A DNA stretch of 64,000 nucleotides from Flexithrix dorotheae DSM 6795 (GTDB lineage Bacteria; Bacteroidota; Bacteroidia; Cytophagales; Flammeovirgaceae), in the NCBI RefSeq assembly GCF_000379765.1, contig NZ_KB903445.1, forward strand, positions 1 to 64,000, written 5' to 3'. Shown here piece after piece: positions 19,515 through 30,600 of this stretch. Made by a program: the position numbers and the translations under genes. The notes beneath the pieces are model-generated. The model was not told the DNA's origin. It ran no database searches and worked only from the letters and a program-made list of their open reading frames with translations. How positions within the stretch are numbered: the stretch's first letter is position 1; each line of letters begins with the position of its first letter.

Positions 19515-22028
19515 ATGAAATTCATAAAAAAACAAATATACCAGCAGATTAGCATGTTGATCTTTCTGGTAATTTTTATTCTTATAACTTGCAGGACCGC
19601 AAAAGCACAACAACATGATGTTGCTCCGGCAAGTACTCGTGTTGGTGAAATCACAGCTAACTGGGCAGACCGGGCCGAAATAAAATCTGGTGGAGATAAA
19701 CCAGAAGGAAAATATTTGCTCTGGTACAAACAAGCAGCTAGTGTATGGGAAGAAGCGATGCCACTTGGTAATGGAAGCTTGGGAGCCATGGTTTTTGGTG
19801 GTGTTGCAGATGAACGTATCCAGCTCAATGAAAGCTCGTTGTGGGATGGCTATGCCCTTGACCCAAATGATAAAACTGCTTTCGAACATCTACCAGAGGT
19901 TCAGAAATTACTTTTCGAAGGTAAAAACAATGAGGCAGTTCAATTAGCCGAAAAACATATGATGGGTCATCCGAAAGGGATAAAGCCATTTCAATCTTTA
20001 GGAGAAATTTGGTTTGATACACCCATAACTGAAGCCGAGAATTATACCCGAAATCTTAATTTATCTACTGCAGTAGCAACAACTAGTTTTGTGTCAGATG
20101 GAATTACGTATACCAGAGAAGCTTTCATTTCACCTTTTGATGATGTTATGGTAATCAAATTCACTGCTGATAAAAAATCGCAAATCAATTTTTCATTGGC
20201 TTTAAAAAGACAACAAGATGCTTTAACTACTAGAGTTGAAGGAGATCCTGCATCACTCTTATTACACGGAAGATTACCAGTAAAAGATGATGCTGGAAAT
20301 GCCAGAGGTTTGAGTTTTGCCATGCAGGTAAAAGCCATAGCAAAGGGTGGTAAAACAGACATATCCGAAGATATTTTAACAGTAAGCAATGCGGATGAAG
20401 TAATGCTGCTAGTTGCCGGAGCAACCGATTATCCCGGGTTAGATAAAATCTCTGTAGAGCATCCTGTATTTTCGGACTCACCTGAAAAAAAGTGCGCAGC
20501 AATTATCAAGAAAGCATCTGGCAAAAAGTATAAGCAATTAAAATCTGCACATATTAAAAAGCATCAGGAATTGTTTAACAGAGTCGATTTAAATTTAGAA
20601 GGAACAGATGTTGCTACTTTAGCAAAGCCAACTGATGAAAGGCTTAAAATGGCTAAAGAAAACGGTTCTCCCGATCCGGCTTTGGTAGAAACTTTCTTTC
20701 AATATGGTCGCTATTTACTCATTTCAAGTTCAAGAGAAGGTACAATGCCAGCCAACTTACAAGGTTTGTGGGCCTGGCAAATGAACCCACCCTGGAATGC
20801 AGATTATCATACCAATATAAACCTGCAAATGAATTACTGGCCGGCAGAAATTACCAATTTGTCTGAGCTACATTTACCACTTTTTAATTTGATGGATGAG
20901 TTGGTAAAACCCGGGGAAAAAACTGCTAAGGTTTTATATGGTGCAAATGGTTGGGTGGTACATCACCTTACAGATGCATGGGGTTTTTCTGCACCGGCCG
21001 ATGGACCACAAGGTATTTGGCCAATGGGTTCTGCTTGGTTGGCTCAACATCCTTGGGAACATTATACCTTTACAGGTGATCAGGTATTTCTTAAGGAAAG
21101 GGCTTATCCTTTAATGAAAGGTGCTGCCAGATTTATCATGGATTTTTTAGTTGAAGCACCAGCAGGGACAGCTTTGGCTGGTAAATTGGTTACGAATCCT
21201 TCTTACTCACCAGAGAATGCTTTTTATCTGCCAAATGGTAAACAATCTGTATTTACTTATGGCGCTACCATGGATTTACAGGTAATAGAAGATTTACTTT
21301 CTCACTGTGTTAAAGCTTCAGAAATTCTCCAAATCGATCATGAATTTAAGAAAGAATGTAAGCAGACTTTAGCCAAACTGGCATCTACAAGAATTAGTAA
21401 AGAAACTGGAAGAATTATGGAGTGGGCTGAAGATTACAAAGAAGTTGAACCACATCACCGACATACTTCTCATTTGTTTGCTTTATATCCCGGAAATCAG
21501 ATTACAAAACTTGGAACTCCAGATTTGGCTGTTGCTGCACAAAAAACATTAGAGGGGCGTGGAGATGATGGAACTGGTTGGAGCCTCGCCTGGAAAATTA
21601 ATATGTGGAACAGACTTCAGGATGGTGACCATGCATTTAAGTTATTGTCAGTATTATTGGCGACTAAAACACTCCCAAATTTATTTGATAATCACCCGCC
21701 ATTTCAGATAGATGGTAACTTTGGGGCTACTGCTGCCATTGCCGAAATGTTTGTGCAAAGCCAAACGCAGAATGAAGATGGCAGCTATGAGATTGAATTA
21801 CTACCTTCATTGCCATCTGCTCTACCAAATGGAAATGTTAAAGGAATTTGTGCCAGAGGGGGCTTTGTAGTCGACTTGGAATGGAAAGACAGTAAAATCA
21901 CAGAAGTAATAATTCACTCCAAAAACGGAGGGCTATTGCATGTAAATACTGATAGCAATGAATACGATCAGCAAACAAAAACAGGAGAAGTAATTAAACT
22001 GAATGCGAACCTTCAAAAAACAAACTAG
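19515..22028 (+). CDS. GH95 alpha-L-fucosidase (1,2-alpha-L-fucosidase family)
   Basis: An 837-residue exported enzyme; the ATG at 19515 is preferred over a TTG two codons earlier. GH95 hallmarks are [14 protein letters not shown] near the N-terminus, [35 protein letters not shown] (the Asn pair used in catalysis), [19 protein letters not shown] (candidate acid Glu) and [16 protein letters not shown] (the Asp partner). Family members cleave terminal alpha-L-fucose, some alpha-L-galactose, by inversion. The leader (residues 1-35) has a hydrophobic core and a Cys ([10 protein letters not shown]), so the protein may be a lipoprotein. Together with GH29 at 32.4 kb it points to a fucosylated target. 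Confidence 0.93.
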   Translation: MKFIKKQIYQQISMLIFLVIFILITCRTAKAQQHDVAPASTRVGEITANWADRAEIKSGGDKPEGKYLLWYKQAASVWEEAMPLGNGSLGAMVFGGVADERIQLNESSLWDGYALDPNDKTAFEHLPEVQKLLFEGKNNEAVQLAEKHMMGHPKGIKPFQSLGEIWFDTPITEAENYTRNLNLSTAVATTSFVSDGITYTREAFISPFDDVMVIKFTADKKSQINFSLALKRQQDALTTRVEGDPASLLLHGRLPVKDDAGNARGLSFAMQVKAIAKGGKTDISEDILTVSNADEVMLLVAGATDYPGLDKISVEHPVFSDSPEKKCAAIIKKASGKKYKQLKSAHIKKHQELFNRVDLNLEGTDVATLAKPTDERLKMAKENGSPDPALVETFFQYGRYLLISSSREGTMPANLQGLWAWQMNPPWNADYHTNINLQMNYWPAEITNLSELHLPLFNLMDELVKPGEKTAKVLYGANGWVVHHLTDAWGFSAPADGPQGIWPMGSAWLAQHPWEHYTFTGDQVFLKERAYPLMKGAARFIMDFLVEAPAGTALAGKLVTNPSYSPENAFYLPNGKQSVFTYGATMDLQVIEDLLSHCVKASEILQIDHEFKKECKQTLAKLASTRISKETGRIMEWAEDYKEVEPHHRHTSHLFALYPGNQITKLGTPDLAVAAQKTLEGRGDDGTGWSLAWKINMWNRLQDGDHAFKLLSVLLATKTLPNLFDNHPPFQIDGNFGATAAIAEMFVQSQTQNEDGSYEIELLPSLPSALPNGNVKGICARGGFVVDLEWKDSKITEVIIHSKNGGLLHVNTDSNEYDQQTKTGEVIKLNANLQKTN

Positions 22029-22054
22029 TAAAACAAAAACAATTTATCATCAAC

Positions 22055-24304
22055 ATGAATCTACATTTAAAAAATATTTTATTGTATGGATTAGCTTTGT
22101 TAACTGCCGCTTGTACTACTAAAGTTGAAAACAACAATATCTCTACAGCAAAACAACCCGTTGACTATGTGAATCCATACATGGGGAACATCAGCCACTT
22201 GCTGGTTCCTACATTTCCTACAATACACCTGCCTAATAGCTTATTGAGGGTATATCCAGAAAGAAGAGATTTTACTGGCGACAAATTAAGCGGGTTGCCA
22301 CTTATTATCACGAGCCACAGAGGTAGCTCAGCTTTTAATTTAAGTCCATATCAGGGCGCTAAAAATGAAATTTCTCCAGTGGTTCATTACAGTTACGATA
22401 ATGAAAAACTCACACCATTTTCTTATTATGTATATCTGGATGATGCAGAAATTGATGTAGATTTTGGATTGTCTCATCAGTCTGCAATGTATGAGATTGC
22501 TTTTAATAAAGATGAAGCAGCTTATTTGGTGTTAAACTCCCGCTCTGGTGAAATGAACTGGGATGGCAAAGCAGTTTCTGGTTATCAGAATTTGGCAAAT
22601 AATACCAAGGTTTATATGTATATGGTAGTAGAAGAAACCCCATTAGCTGCTTTTGCTATTCAGGATAAAGCACAAATAGAAGCAGCAAAAGCCACAGGTA
22701 GAAACGCTGCCATAGTGTTGGAATATCCTCAATCTACTAAAAAATTACATGTTCGTTATGGCATCTCTTTTATCGATGTAGAACAGGCAAAAAAGAATAT
22801 GGATCGTGAAGTAGAGGGTAAAGACATTGCTTCTTTGCAATCAGCAGCCAAAGATGTTTGGAATGAAGCACTTGGCAAAATCGCTATAAACGGAGGAAGG
22901 GAAGATGACCAAACTGTTTTCTATACTTCTTTGTATCGTTGCTTTGAGCGTCCGGTTTGTATTTCGGAAGATGGAAGATATTATAGTGCATTTGATGGAA
23001 GGGTACACGAAGATAATGGAAGACCGTTTTACACGGATGACTGGATTTGGGATTCTTACAGAGCACATCATCCATTAAGAGTTTTAATTGATCCAAAGAA
23101 GGAAGAGGACATAATTAATTCATTTGTTAACATGGCAGAGCAAATGGACCATTTCTGGATGCCAACCTTCCCAGAAATTACAGGAGACAGTCGAAGAATG
23201 AATTCTAACCATGGAGTTGCTTCAGTGATAGATGCTTACAGAAAAGGACTTCGTGGATTCGATTTGGAAAAAGCTTATGAAGCTTGTAAAGCAGGTATCA
23301 CAGAAAAAACATTAGCGCCATGGTCTGGCAAACCTGCCGGAGAACTAGATCAGTTTTATAAAGATAAAGGGTACATTCCGGCTTTAAGAGAGGGTGAAAA
23401 AGAAACCATTCCAGAAGTACACGACTTCGAAAGTCGGCAGCCAGTAGCTGTAACTTTGGGTACATCTTACGATGAATGGTGTCTGGCTCAAATTGCCAAA
23501 GAATTAGGCAGGACTGCAGACTACGATTATTTTATGAAGCGCTCACTCAATTACCGTAACCTATACAACGAAGAGACCGGATTCTTCCATCCGAAAGACA
23601 AAAATGGAAAATTTATCGAACCATTCGATTATGTGTTTTCCGGAGGAATGGGAGCAAGAGGTTATTATGGTGAAAATAATGCCTGGATTTACCGTTGGGA
23701 TGTACAGCACAATGTGAAGGATTTGATCAGCTTAATGGGTGGAAATACGGCTTTTGTAAATAATCTGGATGATATGTTTAATGCCTCTTTAGGAAGAAGC
23801 AAATACAGCTTTTATGCACAATTGCCAGACCATACTGGTAATGTTGGTCAGTTTTCTATGGCAAATGAACCTTCTTTACATATTCCATATTTGTATAATT
23901 ACGCTGGTCAATCTTGGAAAACCCAAAAAAGAATTCATTCATTAATCGGTGAGTGGTTCAGAAATGATTTGATGGGAGTACCCGGTGATGAAGATGGTGG
24001 AGGAATGTCTGCTTTTGTAGTATTTTCTCAATTAGGTTTTTACCCTGTAACTCCGGGTTCTACTGAATATAACATTGGAAGTCCATTTTTTGAGAATGCT
24101 GTTGTCCATTTGGGTGATGGTAACGATTTTAAGATTGTAGCTAAAAACTTCAGTGAAGGTAATAAATACATCCAGTCAGCTAAATTGAATGGCAAAGAAT
24201 GGAACAAACCGTTTTTCTCTCATGATGATATTAAAGATGGAGCTGTTTTAGAACTCTTTATGGGTGACAAGGCTAATAAATCTTGGGGAAAAGAATCTCT
24301 TTAA
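22055..24304 (+). CDS. GH92 alpha-mannosidase
   Basis: A 749-residue lipoprotein with leader ending LALLTAAC (Cys20). GH92 pattern: VDYVNPYMGNISH at the N-terminus, TDDWIWDSYRAHHPL in the middle and GDEDGGGMSAFVVFSQLGF followed by YPVTPG near residue 650. GH92 enzymes are calcium-dependent inverting exo-alpha-mannosidases common in Bacteroidota glycan loci. The usual GNEDCGQMSAW loop here reads GDEDGGGMSAF, so linkage preference may differ. It is 26 bp after GH95 and is the last gene before a clear terminator, closing the first locus. Confidence 0.92.
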   Translation: MNLHLKNILLYGLALLTAACTTKVENNNISTAKQPVDYVNPYMGNISHLLVPTFPTIHLPNSLLRVYPERRDFTGDKLSGLPLIITSHRGSSAFNLSPYQGAKNEISPVVHYSYDNEKLTPFSYYVYLDDAEIDVDFGLSHQSAMYEIAFNKDEAAYLVLNSRSGEMNWDGKAVSGYQNLANNTKVYMYMVVEETPLAAFAIQDKAQIEAAKATGRNAAIVLEYPQSTKKLHVRYGISFIDVEQAKKNMDREVEGKDIASLQSAAKDVWNEALGKIAINGGREDDQTVFYTSLYRCFERPVCISEDGRYYSAFDGRVHEDNGRPFYTDDWIWDSYRAHHPLRVLIDPKKEEDIINSFVNMAEQMDHFWMPTFPEITGDSRRMNSNHGVASVIDAYRKGLRGFDLEKAYEACKAGITEKTLAPWSGKPAGELDQFYKDKGYIPALREGEKETIPEVHDFESRQPVAVTLGTSYDEWCLAQIAKELGRTADYDYFMKRSLNYRNLYNEETGFFHPKDKNGKFIEPFDYVFSGGMGARGYYGENNAWIYRWDVQHNVKDLISLMGGNTAFVNNLDDMFNASLGRSKYSFYAQLPDHTGNVGQFSMANEPSLHIPYLYNYAGQSWKTQKRIHSLIGEWFRNDLMGVPGDEDGGGMSAFVVFSQLGFYPVTPGSTEYNIGSPFFENAVVHLGDGNDFKIVAKNFSEGNKYIQSAKLNGKEWNKPFFSHDDIKDGAVLELFMGDKANKSWGKESL

Positions 24305-24334
24305 AAATAAAATTTAGTTTTCTTTTTTTCATAG

Positions 24335-24365
24335 AAGTCTTCCCAATTCGGGAAGACTTTTTTTT
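24335..24365 (+). terminator. Intrinsic terminator of the first glycan locus
   Basis: AAGTCTTCCC (24335-24344) pairs perfectly with GGGAAGACTT (24350-24359) across five bases, followed by a T-run to 24365. It lies 30 bp after the GH92 stop and is the clearest intrinsic terminator in the window. Confidence 0.9.
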
Positions 24366-25037
24366 GGCTGTAAGGAAATCCTTGAATAAAAGAAAAGACC
24401 TGAGCTACAAGCAAATTATCACCATTCACTTAAGTATTCTATTGCATAACCAATAATTCCAACAACCAACCTTAGTTGTCACTCCACTGCCTCACCAACA
24501 CAATAATGAGTAGCTATTGTCATCCCGGTCTGACTTAACAAAAATGTGGATTCTCTTTTGAAGAATTGAAATTATCCCCATTTAAGGAATCCATTGAATG
24601 ATGAGCTGTTTTTTAGCCATTTTCGAAGCATTTTTTGAAAATGAGGAGGGGAAGCAATAAAGAAAAAATCGTTTCCAGCAAACAGATCGGGATACTATGC
24701 CCTTTTCAATATTAACCCGCCAAACCGGGCTTTTGAAAATAACAAAAATGAAAACTGATGTGGAAATTAACCACAAAAAACTTCACTTTAAAAAATCACC
24801 CCCAACAGAAATGCACTCTACAAGCAAAAAAAAATTGATAATGCACATGGATTCTCCTGAATCTAACCCTCATTAGGTTGGTTCAATATTGCCGTGTTGC
24901 CGTCTATGGGTTCTTTGACACTATAGGTCTAATCGTAATCCACCATAATTGGATGTATTAATGCAAATGATAAAATGAGCAAAGTTTTTCAATAACATGG
25001 GGCAATAACTTAATTTTAAAGAAAGTAAAAAATCATT
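24366..25037. other. Gene-free stretch with a dispersed repeat
   Basis: About 670 bases with no supportable gene. The only structure found is the dispersed repeat at 24679-24886. The promoter of the following Crp-like regulator should lie in the last 150 bases. Confidence 0.5.
24679..24886 (+). repeat. Dispersed repeat, copy 1
   Basis: A 208-bp segment that aligns by eye over its whole length with 54037-54248, opening CAAACAGAT and ending with CATTAGGTT near GTTCAA. The copies are diverged but share long blocks such as CCCTTTTCAA and AAGCAA. It has no intact coding frame and may be a non-autonomous element or the scar of an insertion. Confidence 0.6.
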
Positions 25038-25631
25038 TTGAAATTGGAATACTCACATAAGCTAATTATTGATAATGTCTGTAGGTTTATTGATTTAACC
25101 GAGCTTGAAAAACAGAAATATATTTCTTTACTTACAGAAGTAAAAGTAAAAAAGAAGGCATACCTAATGCAAGCAGGTGAAACTGCTAAATATGAGTATT
25201 TTATCACTAAAGGCTGCTTAAAAGTGTATACTTTAGATGTAGATGGCGCACCTCATGTATCTATGTTTGCCATTGAAGATTATTGGACTGGAGACATGGC
25301 TAGTTTTATTACTAAAGAGCCATCACACTATTTCATTAAAGCTATTGAGGACTCGGAATTATTAGGAATCTCTAGAGTTAATTATGATTTACTTTTTCAG
25401 GAAATACCCAAATTTGAAAAGTTTTATCGAATACTGTATCAAAGATCGCTCATAAGTTACATAAGACGTTCCAATCATAGCATATCCTTAACGGCAGAAG
25501 AAAGATATATCGAATTCAAAAAGAAATATCCAAAAATTGTCAATAGAATTACCCAGAAAGACTTAGCAGGCTACATTGGCATTACGCCAGAGTTTATGAG
25601 TAAGATTATTACGAAAGTCAATAGAATGTAA
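25038..25631 (+). CDS. Crp/Fnr-family transcription regulator
   Basis: A 197-residue regulator with a cyclic-nucleotide-binding-like domain (about 20-125; AYLMQAGETAKYEYFITKGC) and a C-terminal winged HTH (about 165-195; ITQKDLAGYIGITPEFMSKI). The only good start is a TTG at 25038. Bacteroidota members of this type often sit beside the genes they control, here a barrel protein, DoxX and an FMN reductase, suggesting a redox or stress response. The ligand is unknown. Part of the gene is copied at 52007, where the HTH has been deleted. Confidence 0.85.
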   Translation: MKLEYSHKLIIDNVCRFIDLTELEKQKYISLLTEVKVKKKAYLMQAGETAKYEYFITKGCLKVYTLDVDGAPHVSMFAIEDYWTGDMASFITKEPSHYFIKAIEDSELLGISRVNYDLLFQEIPKFEKFYRILYQRSLISYIRRSNHSISLTAEERYIEFKKKYPKIVNRITQKDLAGYIGITPEFMSKIITKVNRM

Positions 25632-26304
25632 AAGTCTTAAACTAGTTCATTTTTTTTCATGTGTCCCTATCGGAATTTTGAAGCATGAAAAAAATAATAA
25701 TCATTACATCATTTTTAACAATTGGTTTTGCAAACTATTTGCAGGCGCAATTTACCCAAATAGAACTGTTTTCTGGTTTTAATAAAACGGATTTTACGCT
25801 GTATTCAAGCTATCCAATAAATGAGGAAAATACGCTGAGCATTGCAACCCTTGCATTCTTTCAAAAATTCAATGATAAAGAGAATGAGAATTTTGATGAA
25901 GCAGGTGTACAACCCACACTATTCTGGAATATTAATGAGAATATTGCAATTGGTCCGTCTTTATATTACAACAGTATTGCAGGGTATTCGCAACGTTTGT
26001 CTGCAAAGTTCACACTAAAAAATTCACGAGTCTTATTCGTAATTATTCCTACCGTTGCCCATGCTCATTCTGAGCAAACGGACGCTGGCTATGCCGAAGG
26101 GTTCGCTCAATTTCAGTTCAACTCACCAATTAATGACAAAGTATCTCTTTGGTTAAATGGGCAGTTTTTAACTGTCTGGGATGAGTTTAAAACCCATTCC
26201 AGGAGTTTTCAGCAATTACGTACAGGAATATCATTCAAAGGACACCAAATTGGTATCGGTCTAGACTTTGACCAGTATGGACCTAACCCTATAGAAAAAT
26301 CATC
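25495..26304 (+). repeat. Duplicated Crp-barrel segment, copy 1
   Basis: About 810 bp covering the 3' end of the Crp-like gene and nearly all of the barrel gene recur at 52007-52741 with very few substitutions. The two 11-base repeats GTCAATAGAAT at 25539 and 25617 bound exactly the 78 bp missing from the other copy. Confidence 0.9.
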
Positions 26305-26335
26305 TTTCGGGTTGTATTACCGAAAAACTTTATAA
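25685..26335 (+). CDS. Outer-membrane barrel-like hypothetical protein
   Basis: A 216-residue protein with a signal peptide ending NYLQAQ (about residue 22) and alternating aromatic/hydrophobic strands typical of small outer-membrane barrels. No named family is recognised. It lies 53 bp after the Crp-like gene and 22 bp before DoxX, so it is probably in the same unit. A near-identical copy is at 52119. This copy keeps the natural C-terminus GLYYRKTL. Confidence 0.7.
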   Translation: MKKIIIITSFLTIGFANYLQAQFTQIELFSGFNKTDFTLYSSYPINEENTLSIATLAFFQKFNDKENENFDEAGVQPTLFWNINENIAIGPSLYYNSIAGYSQRLSAKFTLKNSRVLFVIIPTVAHAHSEQTDAGYAEGFAQFQFNSPINDKVSLWLNGQFLTVWDEFKTHSRSFQQLRTGISFKGHQIGIGLDFDQYGPNPIEKSSFGLYYRKTL

Positions 26336-26357
26336 ACAATTTTAAATCTAAATCATT

Positions 26358-26819
26358 ATGAAAAAATTAGTAAAAACACTTTTAACGACAAATCCAAACA
26401 TTGGATTTAGCATAGCACGATTAACACTTGGTTTGGTAATATTTCCTCATGGTGCACAGAAATTACTAGGACTATTCGGAGGATATGGTTATTCGGCAAC
26501 AATGGAAACATTTACAACACAAATGGGTCTGCCAGGTATTATAGCCTTTTTAGTAATAATGATTGAATTCTTTGGCTCTATTTCACTAATTCTGGGGCTC
26601 TTCAGCAGGTTCTGGGCATTGGCACTTACAGGAATGTTTATGGGTATCATTTTTACTACACAGTTAGAACATGGCTTCTTTATGAATTGGTTTGGTAATC
26701 AGGCAGGTGAAGGTTATGAATACTCTCTCCTTGTGATCGGTCTTGCCTTAACCATAATTGTAATTGGTAGTGGAAAATGGTCAATAGATAATTTAATCTC
26801 TAAAAAACATTTATTATGA
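26358..26819 (+). CDS. DoxX-family membrane protein
   Basis: A 153-residue inner-membrane protein with four hydrophobic segments and the DoxX pattern (SIARLTLGLVIFPHGAQKLLG, later MIEFFGSISLILGLFSRF). The family is linked to quinone and thiol redox chemistry; its exact reaction is often unknown. Its stop overlaps the next start (ATGA), indicating coupling with the FMN reductase-like gene, a common pairing. Confidence 0.9.
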   Translation: MKKLVKTLLTTNPNIGFSIARLTLGLVIFPHGAQKLLGLFGGYGYSATMETFTTQMGLPGIIAFLVIMIEFFGSISLILGLFSRFWALALTGMFMGIIFTTQLEHGFFMNWFGNQAGEGYEYSLLVIGLALTIIVIGSGKWSIDNLISKKHLL

Positions 26820-27130
26820 AAAAAATAATCACAATAGCCGGGAGCAATAGTCAAAAATCTATCAATAAAAGTTTAATAACCTATACAAATAGTTTATTAG
26901 AAAATGTAGAAATTATTTCAATCGACTTAAACGATTATGTATTGCCTATTTATGGTGCTGATTTTGAAGCTGAAAATGGTATTCCAACTACGGTTAAAAG
27001 ACTAGACGAGTTATTTAATACTGCCGATGGATTTATAGTATCACTCGCAGAACATAATGGGTCTTATGCTGCGGTATTCAAAAATACTATAGACTGCTAT
27101 TTCTCCTTCCATAATCACTTTTTGTTTTAA
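26816..27130 (+). pseudogene. NADPH-dependent FMN reductase, truncated at the 3' end
   Basis: The first 90 or so residues match flavodoxin-fold FMN reductases: ITIAGSNSQKSINKSLITY (phosphate loop) and DGFIVSLAEHNGSYAAVFKN. Homology stops at FKNTID, after which the frame runs into unrelated DNA and ends at residue 104; full-length members are about 180 residues. The breakpoint near 27090 joins a serine hydrolase scrap on the opposite strand. The product probably cannot fold. Confidence 0.8.
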
Positions 27131-27225
27131 AAGCTAGAACAACATCTATTTCTGGATAAACAGTAATATTTTGTCCTAAAGCACCTTGAGCTGAATAAGC
27201 ATTTTTTAGTCTAGAGTCTTCTGTG
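27091..27225 (-). pseudogene. C-terminal scrap of a serine hydrolase (beta-lactamase-like)
   Basis: The - strand reads YSAQGALGQNITVYPEIDVV followed by LAFKTKSDYGRR, which looks like the C-terminal strand region of class C beta-lactamase-like serine hydrolases. No catalytic SxxK or YxN region is present. It is joined directly to the broken FMN reductase on one side and to IS91-type DNA on the other. Confidence 0.55.
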
Positions 27226-27239
27226 TTTTCTATTAACCA

Positions 27240-27426
27240 CGACATATATAGCTACTCTGTGGGTGTACCTCCCCAAATATTGCACAGCTGACATTGAACT
27301 TCCCCATGGCTTTTTGGCATCCAAATTCCAGGCCTTTTTATAGACCAATCTCTTTAAGGTAATAATGAGTTTAGTAAAGATTTCATCCTTAGTAGGGTAC
27401 TCTGTCTTTAAATGGAGACATCTCAT
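27240..27426 (-). mobile_element. IS91-family transposase fragment
   Basis: A - strand frame of 71 codons contains KKAWNLDAKKPWGSS and AVQYLGRYTHRVAI, close to the WxVYAKxPFGGP and YLGRYTHRVAIS core of IS91-type (Y2 HUH) transposases. Both ends are missing; the downstream part reads into the serine hydrolase scrap. IS91 elements move by rolling-circle transposition and can carry off flanking DNA, which may explain the junctions here. Confidence 0.75.
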
Positions 27427-27645
27427 TTTTTATGAGGAATATGATTTTTCCAAGATTGACCGACCTATGAAAACATAATTAAAATGTAAGAAATCAACAT
27501 TTTAAGCTTTAAAACCAATTTTATAAAACTCACACTATTAGGTGTTTAACCTATTCTATTTGACAGTCTTGCAGGAAGACTCAAGTATTATTAAAATATT
27601 ACAACTTTAACTGCGTTTTTTTATATTTAAACTCAATATATATTT

Positions 27646-30600
27646 ATGATTCTACTCAAAAGTTGGCTTTTTAAGTATCCTAAGAAGTACCTTGTTGCTT
27701 TTTTAATTTTAATCTTACCATTACTCAGTCATGCACAGTTTACAGGGGTTTATTCCTCAAGTAATTGGGTATTTACCTCTCAGGATTTGTCAGGAATGCA
27801 GGCCGATGGTTCTATTGACCTTTCTAATATGCCTGTAGGTTTTACATTGACAGGAAATGATGATGATCTTTCAGGGGCAAATTCTCGTTACTCTATTAAT
27901 ATTCCTGAAGACGGAACACTCAAGTTTAAATGGAGCTATGAAACAGACGATGGCCCTGACTATGATAGGGCTGGTTACATTCTAAATGGTTCATTTATAG
28001 AATTGTCGGATCCATCAGGTTCCACCACCCAAAGTGGTGAAACATCGGTAATAGTTTCTAAAGGAGATCAGTTTGCTTTTGTTGTTGATGCTACTGATGC
28101 CTGCTGCGGGAGAGGTTGGATTACAATTGATGGATTTAGTACTTCAGACAACACTCCTCCTACGTTAGACGCAATTCCAGATATAATTAGTCCTGTAAAT
28201 TCAGGCCAAATTGATTTAGACTTAACTGGTATAACTGCCGGAATTCTAGAACCTTCTCAAACAGTTGCAATATCTGCTTCATCAAGTAATACCTCTGTGA
28301 TACCAAATCCCACAATTACTTATACTTCTCCTGATGCAACTGGCGTATTATCCTTTACACCGGTGACAGATGCCTTTGGTGATGCAGTAATTACTGTAAA
28401 TATTCAGGATGATGGTGGCGCTGTAAATGGTAGTGTGGATAATATTGACATAGTTTTTAAAGTTTCAATTACAAGCAATTTTCCACCAACTATTGATCAA
28501 CTTTCAGATGCTGACATAGCTATCAATGAAGTTTTGAGTTTAAGTTTATCTGGTATTTCTGCTGGAGATGGAGAAAGCCAAACGATAAGTATTAGTGCAA
28601 CATCTTCCGATCAAAGTGTGGTTGCAGATGGCGATATTAATTTAATTTATACTAGCCCTAATACTGGAGGGACTTTAGAAATAACGCCAATAGCAAATGC
28701 TTCCGGTCAAACCACAATAACTGTAACCGTTTCTGATGATGGAGGAACAACTAATAACGGAAAAAACGAAACTTCAATTGATTTTATTCTGACGGTAAAT
28801 CCTAATAATGCACCAATAATAAATTCAATAAATAATTTAGATCTATTCATTAACGCTTCTAACCAAATAATTGACTTAAGTGGTATTGCTGACGGTGACC
28901 CCTCAGTAAGTCAATCCCTTATTATATCAGCAACCTCAGACAATACTGCTCTAATTCCTGACCCAGTGGTAAGCTATACTTCTCCAAATGAGACTGGAAC
29001 TTTATCTTTCACACCATTGGCTGACCAATTTGGTAAGGCTACTATCACTGTCACCTTAACAGATAATGCAGGATCAAGTAATGGAGGATCTAATGAAACT
29101 ATTAGAGTGTTTGATGTTAATGTATCAGGTAATTTCCAACCTAAAATAGATGCGCTTGGAAATATAGTTATGGGTATTAACGAACCAATTCGAACAGTCA
29201 ATTTATCTGGAATTAGTGCAGGCGTTTTGTCAAATGCTGAAACAATAACTGTATCAGCCGCTACAAACAATTCCTCTGTGGTTAATATGTCTGGTGTTAA
29301 CGTTGATTACACAGATCCAAACTCTACGGGAACTGTGACTATATCTCCAGTCACGGACGCGATTGGTGAATCTACTATTACAGTAAGTGTGTCAGATGAT
29401 GGGGGTACAGCTAATGGTGGTAAAGATAAAATTGATGAAACATTCATTGTAAGAGTTGTAGCCAACAGAACCCCTGAGCTAAACGAACTCCCTGATATCG
29501 GACTTGACGTTAATGCTTCGGAACAGATTATAAATTTGTCTGGCATTTCCTCTGGAGAAACTTCAGACTATCAATCATTAAATGTAGAGGTTAGCTCAAA
29601 TAATACAGCACTTATTCCAACACCCTCTGTAACATACTCAAGCCCCAACAATACAGGGACAATAACATTTACTCCTGTTACAGATGCAACTGGAATTGCT
29701 ACTATCACCGTTACAGTTACAGATGATGGAGGAACGCTTGGCGGTGGTCAAAATAGCATTTCAAAAACTTTTGATATTTCAGTAACGGGTAACCAACCAC
29801 CGACACTCGATGCTATAGTAGATCATTCCCAGAGATCATTTTCCAACTTTTCAATTGATCTTTCAGGGATATCGGATGGCACTGGTTTTTCTCAAAACAT
29901 AACGGTTACAGCAACTTCTGACAACCCTTCAATAATTCCAAACCCTACTGTGAATTATACAAACGGAGATGCAACTGGATCATTAGATTTTGAACCAACT
30001 GGCTTTGGTGATGCGGTGATTACAGTTACAGTAATGGATGATGGCGGCACCAATAATGGTGGTGTAGATATTTTCGTTCGTACTTTCAATATTCACCTCG
30101 GAGAAAATACCCCTCCATATTTTCAAGACTGGGATACAAGTGATGACTTAGATGGACAAATTTACTATCTCCATAATGGTCAAGGTGAGCAAGCCAAACT
30201 TTTTGCGGTGGATGATGATGATGATAATATCGTAAGTGTAACAGCCAGTGGAGATAATCCAGCATTAGAGGATATTCTTTCTATTAGCTATATGCCAGGT
30301 AGTTTTATTGGTGGCATGATATTTAACCCAATTTCAGGTCAAACTGGAACAGTTAATTTTGAAATCTCTATTATGGACGATGGTGGTACTGCAAACAATG
30401 GAATTGACACACGTGTCTCCACTATCACGGCCGTTGTAACAGAACCTGCCATATATTCTGGCACGTTATCTACAGATGCTTTTGAGAATCATATTCAGGC
30501 ATTTACATTGAGCCAGGCAGGATTAGTATATATCAATAATTTAAGTGGCGATATTGATGCGTACTTTGATTTATACATCGACTCGTTTGACCCAACAAAC

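Noticed and set aside
19239-19889. 216-codon - strand frame over the gap and start of GH95
   Set aside because: Cys- and Phe-rich composition with no domain; it is the antisense shadow of the GH95 start and the remnant before it.
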